Assembly: GCA_014360755.1 (NCBI GenBank)
Contig: JACIWX010000001.1
Span: 62,001 to 126,000 of the forward strand
Length of the DNA: 64,000 bases
Reading direction: 5' to 3'
Origin: Chloroflexota bacterium
GTDB lineage: Bacteria; Chloroflexota; Anaerolineae; UBA2200
Shown here: one piece after another, positions 22,985-31,898 of the stretch
Layout of the letters: each line of letters opens with the position of its first letter
Numbering within the stretch: position 1 is the first letter of the stretch
Program-made: the position numbers and the translations under genes
Notes under the pieces: generated by a model
Told to the model about the DNA's origin: nothing
What the model saw: only the letters and a program-made list of their open reading frames with translations
The model's database searches: none

Positions 22985-25588
22985 ATGTTGCCGACAAAAA
23001 AGGGATTTCATTACCGCTGCGCCGTCAGTGTCGTCTCAACCCTTGTAGTCTTTTTTCTTGTCACAAACCCAGGCGCAAATGCTCATCGCGTTGTTGAGAA
23101 GCAACCGATCCCGACAAGCCTATGGACGGTAACAAACAATGCAGATGCAGGACCTGGTAGCTTACGTCAAGTTTTGCTCAATGCCTCAAATGGAGATACA
23201 GTGGTCTTTTCACCTTCGGTGTTCCCGCCATCCAACCCGATGACGATCACGTTGACCAGTGCGCTGCCGACAATCACCCAGGACAATCTGACTATTGATG
23301 CCAGCGATGCCGGGGTAATCTTGGATGGCAGCATTGTAGGTGGAGAGTTGACTCCAGGGTTGAATATCCAGGCCAGCGGTGTTACCGTGCGCGGTCTGCA
23401 AATCGTAAATTTCAGTGGCTGTGGTATTGAGATCCACGGGCACGCCAATGTGGTCGGCGGGGATCGCCTGGTAGGAACTGGCCCATTGGGGCAAGGCAAC
23501 CTGCTCAGCGGCAGCAAAAACCATAGCGGGATTGGGTTATTCAATGCGAGCGCATACTCGAACACCATTCAAGGCAACTTGATTGGAGTCAGTGCCGATG
23601 GCTTATCTGCCTGGGGAAATGCAGGGGATGGTGTGCATATCAACGGTAGCTACCACAACACAATCGTCGGCAATATTGTGAGTGGCAATGCCGGCAACGG
23701 GATTCAGGGTTGTTGCAATGCCGACAGTAGTTATAACTTGATCTACCAGAACCTGATAGGCGTTGGCAACGATGGCACGCAACCCATCCCCAATGGGCAG
23801 AATGGCATCTGGTTTCACGACGGGGCAAGCCACAATGTCGTTGGGTCGGCGAACATCATCGCTCACAATGTGGGAGCTGCGGTCGCCATTCAGACTCCGG
23901 CGAGTCAGGGGAATACAGTCACAGGCAACAGCATCTACGAAAACGGCGATGGCATCTCCCTCTATCAGGGCGGAAATACCGATATTGCCCCCCCCATTGT
24001 GCTGACGTTTGACATTGCTGAAGGTGTCGTCCAGGGCTTCACCTGCCCCGGCTGCCGGGTTGAAGTGTTTTCAGACGATAGCAATCAAGGACGCCAGTTC
24101 GAGGGGTCAACGTTCGCCGATGATAGGGGGTTTTTTGCCCTTGACCGGGCTACTGCCTTCATCGGCCCTTACCTGACTGCTACCACGACCGATGGTTCAG
24201 GCAACACCAGCGAGTTCTCTCCTCCAACCAACGGCGCGCATAGGGCCGCGCTTTTCCAACTGGGTAATACCAATCCCGCAGCATGGGTTCGGACCAAAAA
24301 GTCGCCCGAACTGGCGGATAACGGCTTTGGAGTGATTGTGAGCGGCATGTGGAACCTGCCATCCTTTGACGCACCGATCGACTGCGCCAATGAGTTGGGG
24401 ATCAAGGTTATGCGCGCGACCATCAGCGAGGGTGACGCTACATACATCTACTGGGATATACCCGAATTGCCCGTTGACCCCAGCTATGACCGGTTCTTCA
24501 CCATGACTATCGAAGCAGGCATGACGCCGATCTACAATCTCATCTTCTGGGACAAGGCCTGGTACAACGGCGGTGGTAGTGTGCCGATCCCGCGCTTTCA
24601 GACCCAGGACGAGATCGATCGCTACCTCGCCTATGTAGATGCCATCATTGACCATTTCGGCAACCGCATTGACGTCTATGAGCTCTGGAACGAGCCCACA
24701 AACGAGAACACCATCCAGACGATTGAGATTGAGGATTACATCGAATTAGCCACCCAGGCCATTCCGCGGATCAAGGCCCGTGATCCGGGGGCCAAGGTCG
24801 TGGTTGGCAGTGTATCGGGGATGAACGCGCCTCACCTGCGCGCCTTTCTACTGACGCTCATCGAGAACGATGACGTGATGCAGATGGCCGATATCGTCGC
24901 GTGGCACCCGTTCTTTGGTGATTCGCCGGAGATAGGCGGCTTGGCGACCGAATACTATGCCGGCTACCCGGCCCTCGTTCAATCCATCCAACAAACTGCC
25001 CGCGCCCATGGCTTTACCGGGACGTTCAGAGCGGATGAGATTGTTTACAACAGTCCAGATGAGTGCCCTCCCGGCTCCCCATCCTGCGGCCCTGTTTACT
25101 TCATGTATTCCGACAGCCGGGCTGCAAAGTATTATGCCCGGGCGATCATGATGAACGCCGGCATGGATGTTGCCCCAGGCCCCCTGGTGGGATGTCATCG
25201 CCAGGCTGCTACACCCACAAAAGTCCTGGCCACGCTGCTCGCAGGCGCCCACGCCGAAACGTTCCCCTTCAGCCTGACCACGGCCATCACTAATGTCGTC
25301 AGCTATACATTGGAGCTTGCCAACGGCGATCGCCTGGTGGCCTTCTGGGATCACAGCGCGGCCAGCGACGACTATATACCGACGGAGGCCACCTTGCGCT
25401 TGCCCGGCCTGGCAGGGCATATCGCGTATGGAGTGGATCCGGTGTATGGAATCCAACAGCCTCTGGTAGTTTCAGAGGAAGGGGACCACCTGCTTATCCA
25501 GAGTTTGCTGCTCAAAGATTACCCGGTGCTAGTACGGTTATCCCCGGAGCGGAGAGTGTATTTGCCATTGATCAGCAAGATGAAATGA
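22985..25588 (+). CDS. secreted protein with beta-helix repeats and a clan GH-A glycosidase-like domain (cassette 3)
   Basis: The 867-aa protein has an N-terminal signal or anchor segment (residues about 12-32). A right-handed beta-helix region follows at roughly 45-300, marked by repeating NxIxGNxIG-like turns such as NTIQGNLIGV and NTIVGNIVSGN. A TIM-barrel-like domain starts at about 425. There ELWNEPTNEN carries the Asn-Glu acid/base pair of clan GH-A, and FRADEIVYNS may carry the nucleophile. This recalls GH39/GH5-type enzymes on surface polysaccharides; the family is not certain. ATG 22985 follows GGAGG by six bases, so the open frame reaching back into attC 2 is not coding. At 2.6 kb it is unusually long for a cassette gene. 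Confidence 0.75.
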   Translation: MLPTKKGFHYRCAVSVVSTLVVFFLVTNPGANAHRVVEKQPIPTSLWTVTNNADAGPGSLRQVLLNASNGDTVVFSPSVFPPSNPMTITLTSALPTITQDNLTIDASDAGVILDGSIVGGELTPGLNIQASGVTVRGLQIVNFSGCGIEIHGHANVVGGDRLVGTGPLGQGNLLSGSKNHSGIGLFNASAYSNTIQGNLIGVSADGLSAWGNAGDGVHINGSYHNTIVGNIVSGNAGNGIQGCCNADSSYNLIYQNLIGVGNDGTQPIPNGQNGIWFHDGASHNVVGSANIIAHNVGAAVAIQTPASQGNTVTGNSIYENGDGISLYQGGNTDIAPPIVLTFDIAEGVVQGFTCPGCRVEVFSDDSNQGRQFEGSTFADDRGFFALDRATAFIGPYLTATTTDGSGNTSEFSPPTNGAHRAALFQLGNTNPAAWVRTKKSPELADNGFGVIVSGMWNLPSFDAPIDCANELGIKVMRATISEGDATYIYWDIPELPVDPSYDRFFTMTIEAGMTPIYNLIFWDKAWYNGGGSVPIPRFQTQDEIDRYLAYVDAIIDHFGNRIDVYELWNEPTNENTIQTIEIEDYIELATQAIPRIKARDPGAKVVVGSVSGMNAPHLRAFLLTLIENDDVMQMADIVAWHPFFGDSPEIGGLATEYYAGYPALVQSIQQTARAHGFTGTFRADEIVYNSPDECPPGSPSCGPVYFMYSDSRAAKYYARAIMMNAGMDVAPGPLVGCHRQAATPTKVLATLLAGAHAETFPFSLTTAITNVVSYTLELANGDRLVAFWDHSAASDDYIPTEATLRLPGLAGHIAYGVDPVYGIQQPLVVSEEGDHLLIQSLLLKDYPVLVRLSPERRVYLPLISKMK

Positions 25589-25622
25589 GCACGGTAAGCC
25601 TTGAATGGATCTCGCGTCACCC

Positions 25623-25754
25623 GCCCAACACCGTGTGGAGCCGACGCCCACCCTTGCGCCTTAATGAATGGTGTCTGGCCCGCGCAAGTGTCAATGCTTC
25701 AGGCGGGTCATGCCAATGGGGGCGGGTGGGCGCGGCTCACACCAACCGTTAGCC
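25623..25754 (+). other. attC site 3 (long)
   Basis: R'' core GCCCAAC (25623-25629), R' core GTTAGCC (25748-25754), total 132 bases. The arms GTGTGGAGCCGACGCCCACCC and its partner near 25722-25740 pair along about 19 bp, leaving an extrahelical G and A on one side. The central loop is about 70 bases, similar in size to VCR-type sites. Confidence 0.85.
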
Positions 25755-25783
25755 TAATGCATCCTTTGGAGAAAGGATCCAAG

Positions 25784-26344
25784 ATGGTGAGAGAGCCGAC
25801 AACTTGCGCTTACGAGCTGGATGCCGACCTTCGGATTATCTGGGTAGACGAAGGGTGGTCAGAGTTTGCCATTGCCAACGATGCGCCGGAACTAGTGCCT
25901 CCGCCCGGACCGCTCGGCCAATCAGTCTTGTCCTACGTGGCGGATCCGACGAGCACTCAGCTCTATGAGCTGCTGTTCCAGCGAGTCTTGCAGACCAGAA
26001 GGTCCATTACTATTCCTTTTCGCTGTGACTCGCCAGCGCGTCGTCGCTATTTGAACATGACGATCAAACCACGCATACCCAATGGCCTGCGCATCGAGAC
26101 CATGCTCACGCGGACCGAAGAGCGGACTGCGGTCGCGCTCCTCGATCGGTACGCGCCTCGCGGCAATGACCTGCTGCGAATGTGCGGGTGGTGCAAATCG
26201 GTAGATGTTGCGGGCCGCTGGTGCGAGGTCGAGGAGGCGGTAGTCGAGATGCGGCTGTTTGAACGCGATCTGTTGCCACATGTGACCCATGGAATCTGCC
26301 CACGATGCTATGAACGGGTGTGTCGTGAGCTCGACCGTCTGTAG
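25784..26344 (+). CDS. small PAS-like protein with two CxxC motifs (cassette 4)
   Basis: The 186-aa protein starts with a PAS-like sensor part (CAYELDADLRIIWVDEGWSEF, through about residue 110). It ends with two Cys pairs, CGWC (near 133) and CPRC (near 172), of the kind found at the C-terminus of some PAS signalling proteins; they may bind a metal. There is no output domain, so it may sense a ligand or redox state and act on a partner. I chose ATG 25784, which has an AAAGGA site; an ATG at 25757 has none, and earlier ATGs lie inside attC 3. The exact function is unknown. Confidence 0.65.
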   Translation: MVREPTTCAYELDADLRIIWVDEGWSEFAIANDAPELVPPPGPLGQSVLSYVADPTSTQLYELLFQRVLQTRRSITIPFRCDSPARRRYLNMTIKPRIPNGLRIETMLTRTEERTAVALLDRYAPRGNDLLRMCGWCKSVDVAGRWCEVEEAVVEMRLFERDLLPHVTHGICPRCYERVCRELDRL

Positions 26345-26350
26345 GGTGCA

Positions 26351-26424
26351 GCCTAACAGACGAATGGAGCCGACGCGCGAGAAGGCCGCGCGGTGGACTC
26401 CGTCCGCATAATCAATAGTAGGGC
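26351..26424 (+). other. attC site 4 (degenerate R' core)
   Basis: R'' core GCCTAAC (26351-26357) matches the R' core of attC 3 better than its own. The inner arms GGAGCCGACGCGCG and CGCGCGGTGGACTCC pair imperfectly. The 3' core reads GTAGGGC (26418-26424), followed by GGC as in the other sites, so the invariant GTT has become GTA. Length 74 bases. Confidence 0.7.
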
Positions 26425-26519
26425 GGCCGATATCAGGGCACTGGCGAATCTACTCCCAACCCCGCGCCCATCCAGGATAGGGTCAAGGAAGCGATAAACG
26501 TGATTTGTGGAGGTACTTT

Positions 26520-28676
26520 ATGAACCAACCTCAAAGCGAACACGGTGAGCAACATGATGTCCATATGGCTCATCCAATCCCTCATGAACATGTGCAACCC
26601 GCGGCCGACACTCCACGGAGCCATGCTGCTCCTGTCACGCCCGGGCAAGCTGCCGGACACGACACCCATGCTGCTCATGCCAAGAGTCACACCAACCACA
26701 CCGGACACGAGCAGATATTTCGCACCCGTTTTTGGGTCTGTCTGGTGCTCAGCATTCCGGTGCTGCTCTTTAGCCCTGTGCTTCAACGCTGGTTAGGTTT
26801 CAGAGCGCCGACCTTTACCGGCAGCGAGTGGATTCCCTTTTTGTTCTCACTGGCCATTTTTGGCTACGGCGGCGTGCCCTTCCTGCAAATGGCTGTCCCG
26901 GAACTGCGCAATCGCCGGCCTGGCATGATGACCCTTATCTCGCTGGCTATCTCCATTGCGTTTATCTACAGTTTGTTGGCACAACTTGTCAGGCTGGGCG
27001 AAGGGTTCTTCTGGGAACTGGTGACCCTGATTGATGTAATGCTCCTCGGGCACTGGCTGGAGATGCGCAGCATCCGGCAGGCTTCGGGCGCGCTTGACGA
27101 GCTTGCCAAACTCATGCCTGATACCGCGGAGCGTCTCCTGCCTGATGGTCGCACAGAGATCGTGCCAGTCGCTGCCCTCCAAACGGGGGACCTGGTGCTG
27201 GTGCGCCCGGGCGCTAGTATTCCAGCCGATGGTGAAATCGTCGAGGGCGAATCCGGAGTCAATGAGGCCATGATTACCGGCGAATCCCGGCCGGTGAATA
27301 AGGAGCCTGGCGCCAAAGTCATCGCTGGCACCCTCAACGGTGATGGCAGCCTGCGTGTCCGTGTTACGGCTATCGGTGATCAGACCGCCCTGGCAGGCAT
27401 CATGCGTCTTGTTGAACAAGCCCAACAGTCCAAGTCCCACACCCAGGTGCTTGCTGACCGGGCTGCCGGCTGGCTGTTTTACATCGCCATAAGTGTAGCA
27501 GCTCTGGCTGCCGCTGGGTGGAGCGTCGCCATTGGCTTCAATGTTGAAACCCTGAAGCGTGTTGTTACCGTGCTAGTCATCGCTTGCCCGCATGCCCTCG
27601 GTCTAGCCGTGCCTCTGGTGGTCGCCATCACCACGGCCTTGGGGGCAAAGAATGGTATCCTGGTTCGTGACCGGCTGGCGCTGGAGGCTGCGCGCGAAAT
27701 TGGTGTGGTGGTCTTTGACAAGACCGGCACACTGACCGAAGGCAAGTTTGGGGTAGCGGGCGTAGCGGTGGCCGAGGGCTGGGATAAGGGTGATGCCCTG
27801 GCCTTGGCGGCCGCTATAGAAGGCGACTCAGAGCATCTCATTGCCCAGGCTATCCGGCGGGCAGCGCACGATCGTGGCCTAACACTGCCTGCAGTAAGCG
27901 AGTTCATCGCTTTGAAAGGACGAGGCGTGCAGGCTTCTCTCGATGGCAAGCAGATCTATGTGGGCGGCCCGCGCTTGTTGGAGATGCTGGGCGTGCGCCC
28001 GTCTGCGGACCTGGACGGCTTCGCGCGCGTAGCGGGGGAGAAGGCCCAATCGGTAGTCTACCTGGTGGCGGATAAGCAGGTGGTCGCCGCCTTTGCCGTC
28101 GCGGATGTGGTGCGCCCAGAAAGCAAGGAAGCCGTTCGTCGCCTGCATGCGATGGGGATTGAGGTCGCCATGCTGACCGGTGATAGCCGTGAGGTGGCCC
28201 AGGCGGTGGCCGCCGACCTGGGCATTGACCACATTTTCGCCGAAGTGCTGCCGGAGCATAAAGTTCAGAAAGTAGCTGAGCTGCAGGCACAAGGCAAGCG
28301 CGTGGCTGTCGTTGGTGATGGCGTTAACGATGCCCCTGCCCTAACCAAAGCCGATGTGGGTATCGCCATAGGCGGTGGTACAGATGTCGCCATTGAGTCA
28401 GCCGGGTTGGTTCTGGTCAAGAGCAACCCACTAGATGTGGTCAAAGTTATCGCTCTTAGCCGCGCCAGTTACCGCAAGATGGTCCAAAACCTGTGGTGGG
28501 CAGCAGGCTACAACGTGATCGCGTTACCGCTGGCGGCGGGCGCCCTGGCCCCCTGGGGTATCTTGCTATCTCCCGCAATCGGAGCACTTTTCATGTCGCT
28601 CAGTACAGTCATTGTCGCTATCAACGCCCAACTGCTGCGCGGTGAGCGCCTCTCCGCGGCGCTATCTGCTGGTTGA
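26520..28676 (+). CDS. heavy-metal-translocating P1B-type ATPase, CopB-like (cassette 5)
   Basis: The 718-aa protein has a His-rich N-terminal metal-binding region (residues about 8-64) instead of CxxC domains. The membrane metal site is CPH (356-358), typical of P1B-3/CopB-type copper or silver exporters. Also present are TGES near 260, the phosphorylated Asp400 in [20 protein letters not shown] (a variant of the SEHPL motif) and [10 protein letters not shown]. Start ATG 26520 follows GGAGG by eight bases. It shares the cassette with the cytochrome c gene 22 bases downstream. The two probably form one metal/redox module carried as a unit. Confidence 0.9.
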   Translation: MNQPQSEHGEQHDVHMAHPIPHEHVQPAADTPRSHAAPVTPGQAAGHDTHAAHAKSHTNHTGHEQIFRTRFWVCLVLSIPVLLFSPVLQRWLGFRAPTFTGSEWIPFLFSLAIFGYGGVPFLQMAVPELRNRRPGMMTLISLAISIAFIYSLLAQLVRLGEGFFWELVTLIDVMLLGHWLEMRSIRQASGALDELAKLMPDTAERLLPDGRTEIVPVAALQTGDLVLVRPGASIPADGEIVEGESGVNEAMITGESRPVNKEPGAKVIAGTLNGDGSLRVRVTAIGDQTALAGIMRLVEQAQQSKSHTQVLADRAAGWLFYIAISVAALAAAGWSVAIGFNVETLKRVVTVLVIACPHALGLAVPLVVAITTALGAKNGILVRDRLALEAAREIGVVVFDKTGTLTEGKFGVAGVAVAEGWDKGDALALAAAIEGDSEHLIAQAIRRAAHDRGLTLPAVSEFIALKGRGVQASLDGKQIYVGGPRLLEMLGVRPSADLDGFARVAGEKAQSVVYLVADKQVVAAFAVADVVRPESKEAVRRLHAMGIEVAMLTGDSREVAQAVAADLGIDHIFAEVLPEHKVQKVAELQAQGKRVAVVGDGVNDAPALTKADVGIAIGGGTDVAIESAGLVLVKSNPLDVVKVIALSRASYRKMVQNLWWAAGYNVIALPLAAGALAPWGILLSPAIGALFMSLSTVIVAINAQLLRGERLSAALSAG

Positions 28677-28698
28677 TTGCTACTTGAGGAGGTACACA

Positions 28699-29226
28699 AT
28701 GAAAACGGGCCTACTGCGTGGTGTAGTGATGCTAGTCTTGTTGGGACTAGGCTTCACCCTGACAGCCTGCGGGTTAGGCTGGCAATCCTTGCCACCCCAA
28801 CCGGGCAGTGTGTCTGAAACCCCTTTAGGCGATTCCCCCAGCGTTGCGAATGGCGAGCGGATTTACTTTACGGGCACCAGCGGTCGCGGGGGACAGATCA
28901 GGTATCAGGGCGGCCCAGCCTTTGGCGGTATGATGATGGGTTCGTACTTGACATGTGCCGCGTGCCACGGTCTGGCCGCACAAGGAGGCAGGCATATCAT
29001 GCACATGGTTGTGATGGATGCTCCAGATATCCGCATTACCGCGCTGGCTGGCGAAGTGGGCGAACACGGTGGCGATCACAGCGAATATGACCTGGAAACC
29101 TTCCGTAAGGCCGTTGTAGACGGTCAGCACGCCAATGGGGAATTACTGAGCCAGGATATGCCCCGATGGCAGATGAGTGATACCGACTTGGCCGATTTGT
29201 TCGCGTTCCTTCAGTCATTGCCGTGA
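28699..29226 (+). CDS. membrane-anchored c-type cytochrome lipoprotein (cassette 5)
   Basis: The 175-aa protein starts with a signal peptide and lipobox LTAC (Cys near 20). It carries one haem c motif, CAACH near residue 77, in a compact class-I fold with several Met and His residues (HIMHMVVMDAP, DMPRWQM) that could supply the distal ligand. The FAFLQSLP end is typical of such cytochromes. ATG 28699 follows AGGAGG. It lies directly behind the copper-type ATPase and ends 14 bases before attC 5, so it belongs to the same cassette. It may pass electrons at the outer membrane face or help oxidise Cu(I). Confidence 0.85.
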   Translation: MKTGLLRGVVMLVLLGLGFTLTACGLGWQSLPPQPGSVSETPLGDSPSVANGERIYFTGTSGRGGQIRYQGGPAFGGMMMGSYLTCAACHGLAAQGGRHIMHMVVMDAPDIRITALAGEVGEHGGDHSEYDLETFRKAVVDGQHANGELLSQDMPRWQMSDTDLADLFAFLQSLP

Positions 29227-29240
29227 TCGACAAGGAGGCT

Positions 29241-29310
29241 GCCCAACACGCGCTTCCACTTGACGCCGCTCCGCTGCGCTACGCGGCGCCGGTGAAGCAG
29301 GCCGTTGGGC
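29241..29310 (+). other. attC site 5
   Basis: R'' core GCCCAAC (29241-29247), R' core GTTGGGC (29304-29310), 70 bases. The inner arms GCTTCCACTTGACGCC and GGCGCCGGTGAAGC pair with unpaired bases on one side, and a short GC-rich loop lies between. The site separates the cytochrome gene from the heliorhodopsin gene. Confidence 0.9.
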
Positions 29311-29348
29311 GGCCCTATAGATTAGAACAAAAAGGAGGAGTAAACAAA

Positions 29349-30155
29349 ATGGCTTCAGAATCAAGCACACCACTCGAGTTTGCAGATGCACAGCAGAGGA
29401 TATTCAAAGGATTGCGCCGCTTTAATCTGATCATGGGCTTCCTGCACCTGGTTCAAGGCATCTTTATGTGGGTGGTCAGCAACGATAAGACCTACCCGAT
29501 ATTCACCAACTACCTTACTTTTGATCGGGCCACCTTTACGCTAAAGCCCAACCCGCAACTGCTTTACGAGTTGCGCTTCGGTCCCGCCGTGGCACTCTTT
29601 TTGCTCATCTCGGCTGTGGCTCATTTCTATCTCTCCACTGTCGGCTACAGGCGCTACGTCGAGAACCTGAAGAAGGGCATGAACCCTATTCGTTTCTACG
29701 AATATGCTCTCAGTTCCTCGCTGATGGTAGTGCTGATCGGCATGTTGGTCGGCGTTTGGGATCTGGGGACGCTCATTGCGATGTTTGGCGTGAATGCGAT
29801 GATGAACCTGTTTGGCATTATGATGGAGGTCCACAACCAAACGACGGCGCATACGAATTGGCGGGCGTTTATCTACGGCTGTCTGGCGGGCATTGTTCCA
29901 TGGATCGTGATCTTTTTGTATTTCAATGGGGCAGTCAGTTCAGGGGAAGCCAAGCCTCCAGCCTTTGTCTACGCCATTGTACCCACTCTCTTCGTCCTGT
30001 TCAATATTTTCGCTATCAATATGGTGCTGCAGTATAAGAAGGTAGGGCCCTGGCGTGATTATCTTTTTGGTGAGCGGGTATATATCATTCTGAGCCTGGT
30101 GGCCAAAACAGTGCTTGCCTGGCTGATTTGGTTCGGTACGCTGGCTCCGGTGTAG
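29349..30155 (+). CDS. heliorhodopsin
   Basis: The 268-aa protein has seven membrane helices (about 25-45, 78-99, 118-136, 140-160, 168-190, 200-222 and 238-262). The retinal Schiff-base lysine is Lys253 in SLVAK, with Ser249 four residues before it as in known heliorhodopsins. The counterion is Glu118 in FYEYALSSSLM at the start of helix 3. Two conserved His are present in helices 1 (His33) and 2 (His92), and the first loop is long (about residues 46-75), as in the family. These marks separate it from type-1 rhodopsins. Heliorhodopsins sense light, and some transport or regulate; the role here is unknown. ATG 29349 follows AAGGAGGAG. No retinal-synthesis gene is in view. Confidence 0.92.
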   Translation: MASESSTPLEFADAQQRIFKGLRRFNLIMGFLHLVQGIFMWVVSNDKTYPIFTNYLTFDRATFTLKPNPQLLYELRFGPAVALFLLISAVAHFYLSTVGYRRYVENLKKGMNPIRFYEYALSSSLMVVLIGMLVGVWDLGTLIAMFGVNAMMNLFGIMMEVHNQTTAHTNWRAFIYGCLAGIVPWIVIFLYFNGAVSSGEAKPPAFVYAIVPTLFVLFNIFAINMVLQYKKVGPWRDYLFGERVYIILSLVAKTVLAWLIWFGTLAPV

Positions 30156-30195
30156 AAATGCGTCGCCCACCCTGCCCATTGTGCCTCATGCCTAC

Positions 30196-30349
30196 GAGAG
30201 TGTTGAAAAAGCCTTTCCAATGTCATGCTGAACGGAGTGAAGCATCTCGCAGTACTTGGGGAAAGAGGCTAAAGTTACGCGAGACCCCTTCGTTATACTC
30301 AGGGCAGGCTCTTCGCTTCGCTCAGGGTGACAAGATTTTCAACACTCTC
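30196..30349. mobile_element. MITE-like element, copy 2, with target-site duplication
   Basis: This 154-bp element starts GAGAGTGTTGAAAA and ends TTTTCAACACTCTC (perfect 14-bp inverted repeat). It is flanked by an exact direct repeat: ATGCCTAC at 30188-30195 and at 30350-30357 (nine bases if the C before each is counted). It lies 40 bases downstream of the heliorhodopsin stop. It has no gene of its own. Confidence 0.88.
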
Positions 30350-30417
30350 ATGCCTACCGTCTACCTGCTTCTATCCTGTCGTTAGTGTGACATCGCGCTT
30401 GCTTAGGGGGTAAAAAC

Positions 30418-30966
30418 GTGATACCATCGCAAAAACATTTTTGGCTCCGCATTGGCGGCGGCATCCTGCTTTCCGTTGTCAGCGCCATCCTGTTGACTCT
30501 CTCCTTCCCGCCCTACCATGTTTGGCCCTTCATCTGGGTCGGCTTTGTGCCCATGCTCGTCGCCCAATTCCGCGTCATGCCGCGGAGGTTCTCCAACCTT
30601 GCCTCGGCTATCACCGTCGGTGGCTGGCTGGGCGGCTACCTGACCCCTATCTTTGCCGGCAGCGGACTGTACATGACCTGGCTTCCGCTGCTCATCGCCG
30701 CCTTCAGTTACCTCGCCGATAGCGGTGTGCGTGCCTTCCATGAACGCACCGGCTATCGCTGGTTTGTCTGGTACGGTGCGCTCAATTGGGTTGGCTTTGA
30801 GATGATCCGTGGTTTCATCCCCATCATGGGCACATGGGCTTTTGTCGCCAACACGCTGTACGGGCAGCCCTGGCTGATCCAGCCGGTGAGCATCTTCAGC
30901 ATTTTCGGCCTGGGCTTGCTCATCATGTTTGTCAACTATGGGTTTGGGCTTGCTGTACCTCTTTGA
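30418..30966 (+). pseudogene. Lnt/nitrilase-like membrane protein, fragment 1 (N-terminal membrane domain)
   Basis: The fragment encodes about five membrane helices with the apolipoprotein-N-acyltransferase-like landmarks LTLSFPPYHVWPF and WFVWYGALNWVGFEMIRGF. The frame is lost near 30943, where an extra T in a TTT run changes the expected NYGLGLLYLFDQRW. The natural protein continues in the next frame. The start is GTG 30418 after a G-rich site. Confidence 0.75.
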
Positions 30967-31624
30967 CCAGCGCTGGAAACTGGACACGGACATCCCGCCT
31001 CTTGCCCGGCGTGCAGTGCGCAACTGGGTTCTGGGCATATTGGCTGCGCTGGTTGCTTGGACCAGCCTCAGCCTGGCCCTCTTCCGCACTCCGACAACCC
31101 CAACGGTTCGCGTCGCCGCGCTGCACTATGATGTGGGCATCCCCTGGAGCGGGGTAGACAAATTCGGCGAACTCACCCGTCAGGCGGCGCAGGCCGGCGC
31201 CCGGATCATCGTCTGGCCGGAAATGGCCATCGAGGGCGATCCACAGGTGACACGTACGGCAGAATTTCGCCGCCTGGCTGCTGAAACCAATGCGTATCTG
31301 GCGTTGGGCTATTTTGTTCAGGTAACCGAGCGGGTTTGGCGTAACGAGACCACGGTACTGGCACCTGATGGTCAATTCCTGGGCGTCTACGGCAAAGACC
31401 ATCCTGTAACCTTTGCCGGGGAAAGCAGCCCGACGCGCGGGACTTATCCTGTTTACAATATGCCGCTGGGAAGAATTGGCACGATTATCTGCTACGATCT
31501 CGATTTTACCGATACCGCTCGTAGGATTACCCGCAATGGTGCACAATTGATCCTGGTCCCTTCGCATGACTGGCCCCAGAATTGCTACGAAGCACTATAC
31601 ACACCTGGTCTTCCGCGCTGTTGA
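30929..31624 (+). pseudogene. Lnt/nitrilase-like protein, fragment 2 (catalytic domain)
   Basis: The fragment continues fragment 1 in the next frame with a last helix, then a carbon-nitrogen hydrolase domain. The catalytic set is present: Glu in VWPEMA, Lys in YGKDHPV and Cys in IICYDLDF, so the gene has decayed recently or the breaks are sequencing errors. The frame is lost again near 31574, where a CCCC run has one base too many (expected SHDWPRIATKHY). This domain either acylates lipoproteins (Lnt) or hydrolyses an amide. Confidence 0.75.
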
Positions 31625-31898
31625 GAACCGCGTTGCCTTGGTCAAGGCGGATAACAGCGGCAACGATTCGGTCATTGTTGACCCCTATGGGCGGATCATC
31701 GCCGCAGCGGTCACTCCCGGCGGTGATAAAGTCGGGCAAGTGGTCATCGCGGATGTGCCTCTTGGCACCGGCGAATCGCTTGCCGTTCGTTGGGGCGATT
31801 GGACTGGTTGGATTGCCCTGGCGGGGATGGTGTTTTTCATCATCTATGATCCTGTGACGAAGGCGAGGGCAAAGCGTAGGCAGGATGAACCGCTCTGA
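31566..31898 (+). pseudogene. Lnt/nitrilase-like protein, fragment 3 (C-terminal end)
   Basis: The fragment supplies the end of the nitrilase fold (RAVENRVALVKADNSGNDSVIVDPYGRII) and a last membrane helix (WTGWIALAGMVFFIIYD), as expected for the C-terminus of an Lnt-like enzyme. Fragments 1-3 together would make one protein of about 490 residues if one base were removed at each break. Confidence 0.75.

Larger units (their letters stand above)
21343..29304 (+). mobile_element. integron-like gene-cassette array (five attC sites, no integrase seen)
   Basis: Five attC-type sites (22006, 22891, 25623, 26351 and 29241), all in the + orientation, divide this stretch into five cassettes of about 732, 882, 2792, 670 and 2886 bases. 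Each cassette has its gene or genes on the + strand followed by one attC, the layout of integron cassettes. No tyrosine recombinase gene of the IntI type is in the window, so by current usage this is a cluster of attC sites lacking integrase (CALIN). The contents vary from methyltransferases to a secreted glycosidase to a metal ATPase module, as expected for cassettes. Confidence 0.85.

Noticed and set aside
29223-29348. N-terminal extension of heliorhodopsin starting at 29223
   Set aside because: The extra 42 codons are encoded by attC 5; ATG 29349 has a strong ribosome-binding site and gives the family's normal length.
30156-30395. Possible sixth attC, interrupted by MITE copy 2, downstream of heliorhodopsin
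   Set aside because: After removing the element and one duplication, GCCCACC and GTTAGTG remain as weak cores but the space between them has no palindromic arms.
20864-30418. tRNA-Asp as the attachment site of a genomic island covering the array
   Set aside because: I found no repeat of the tRNA 3' end on the far side and no integrase gene in between.
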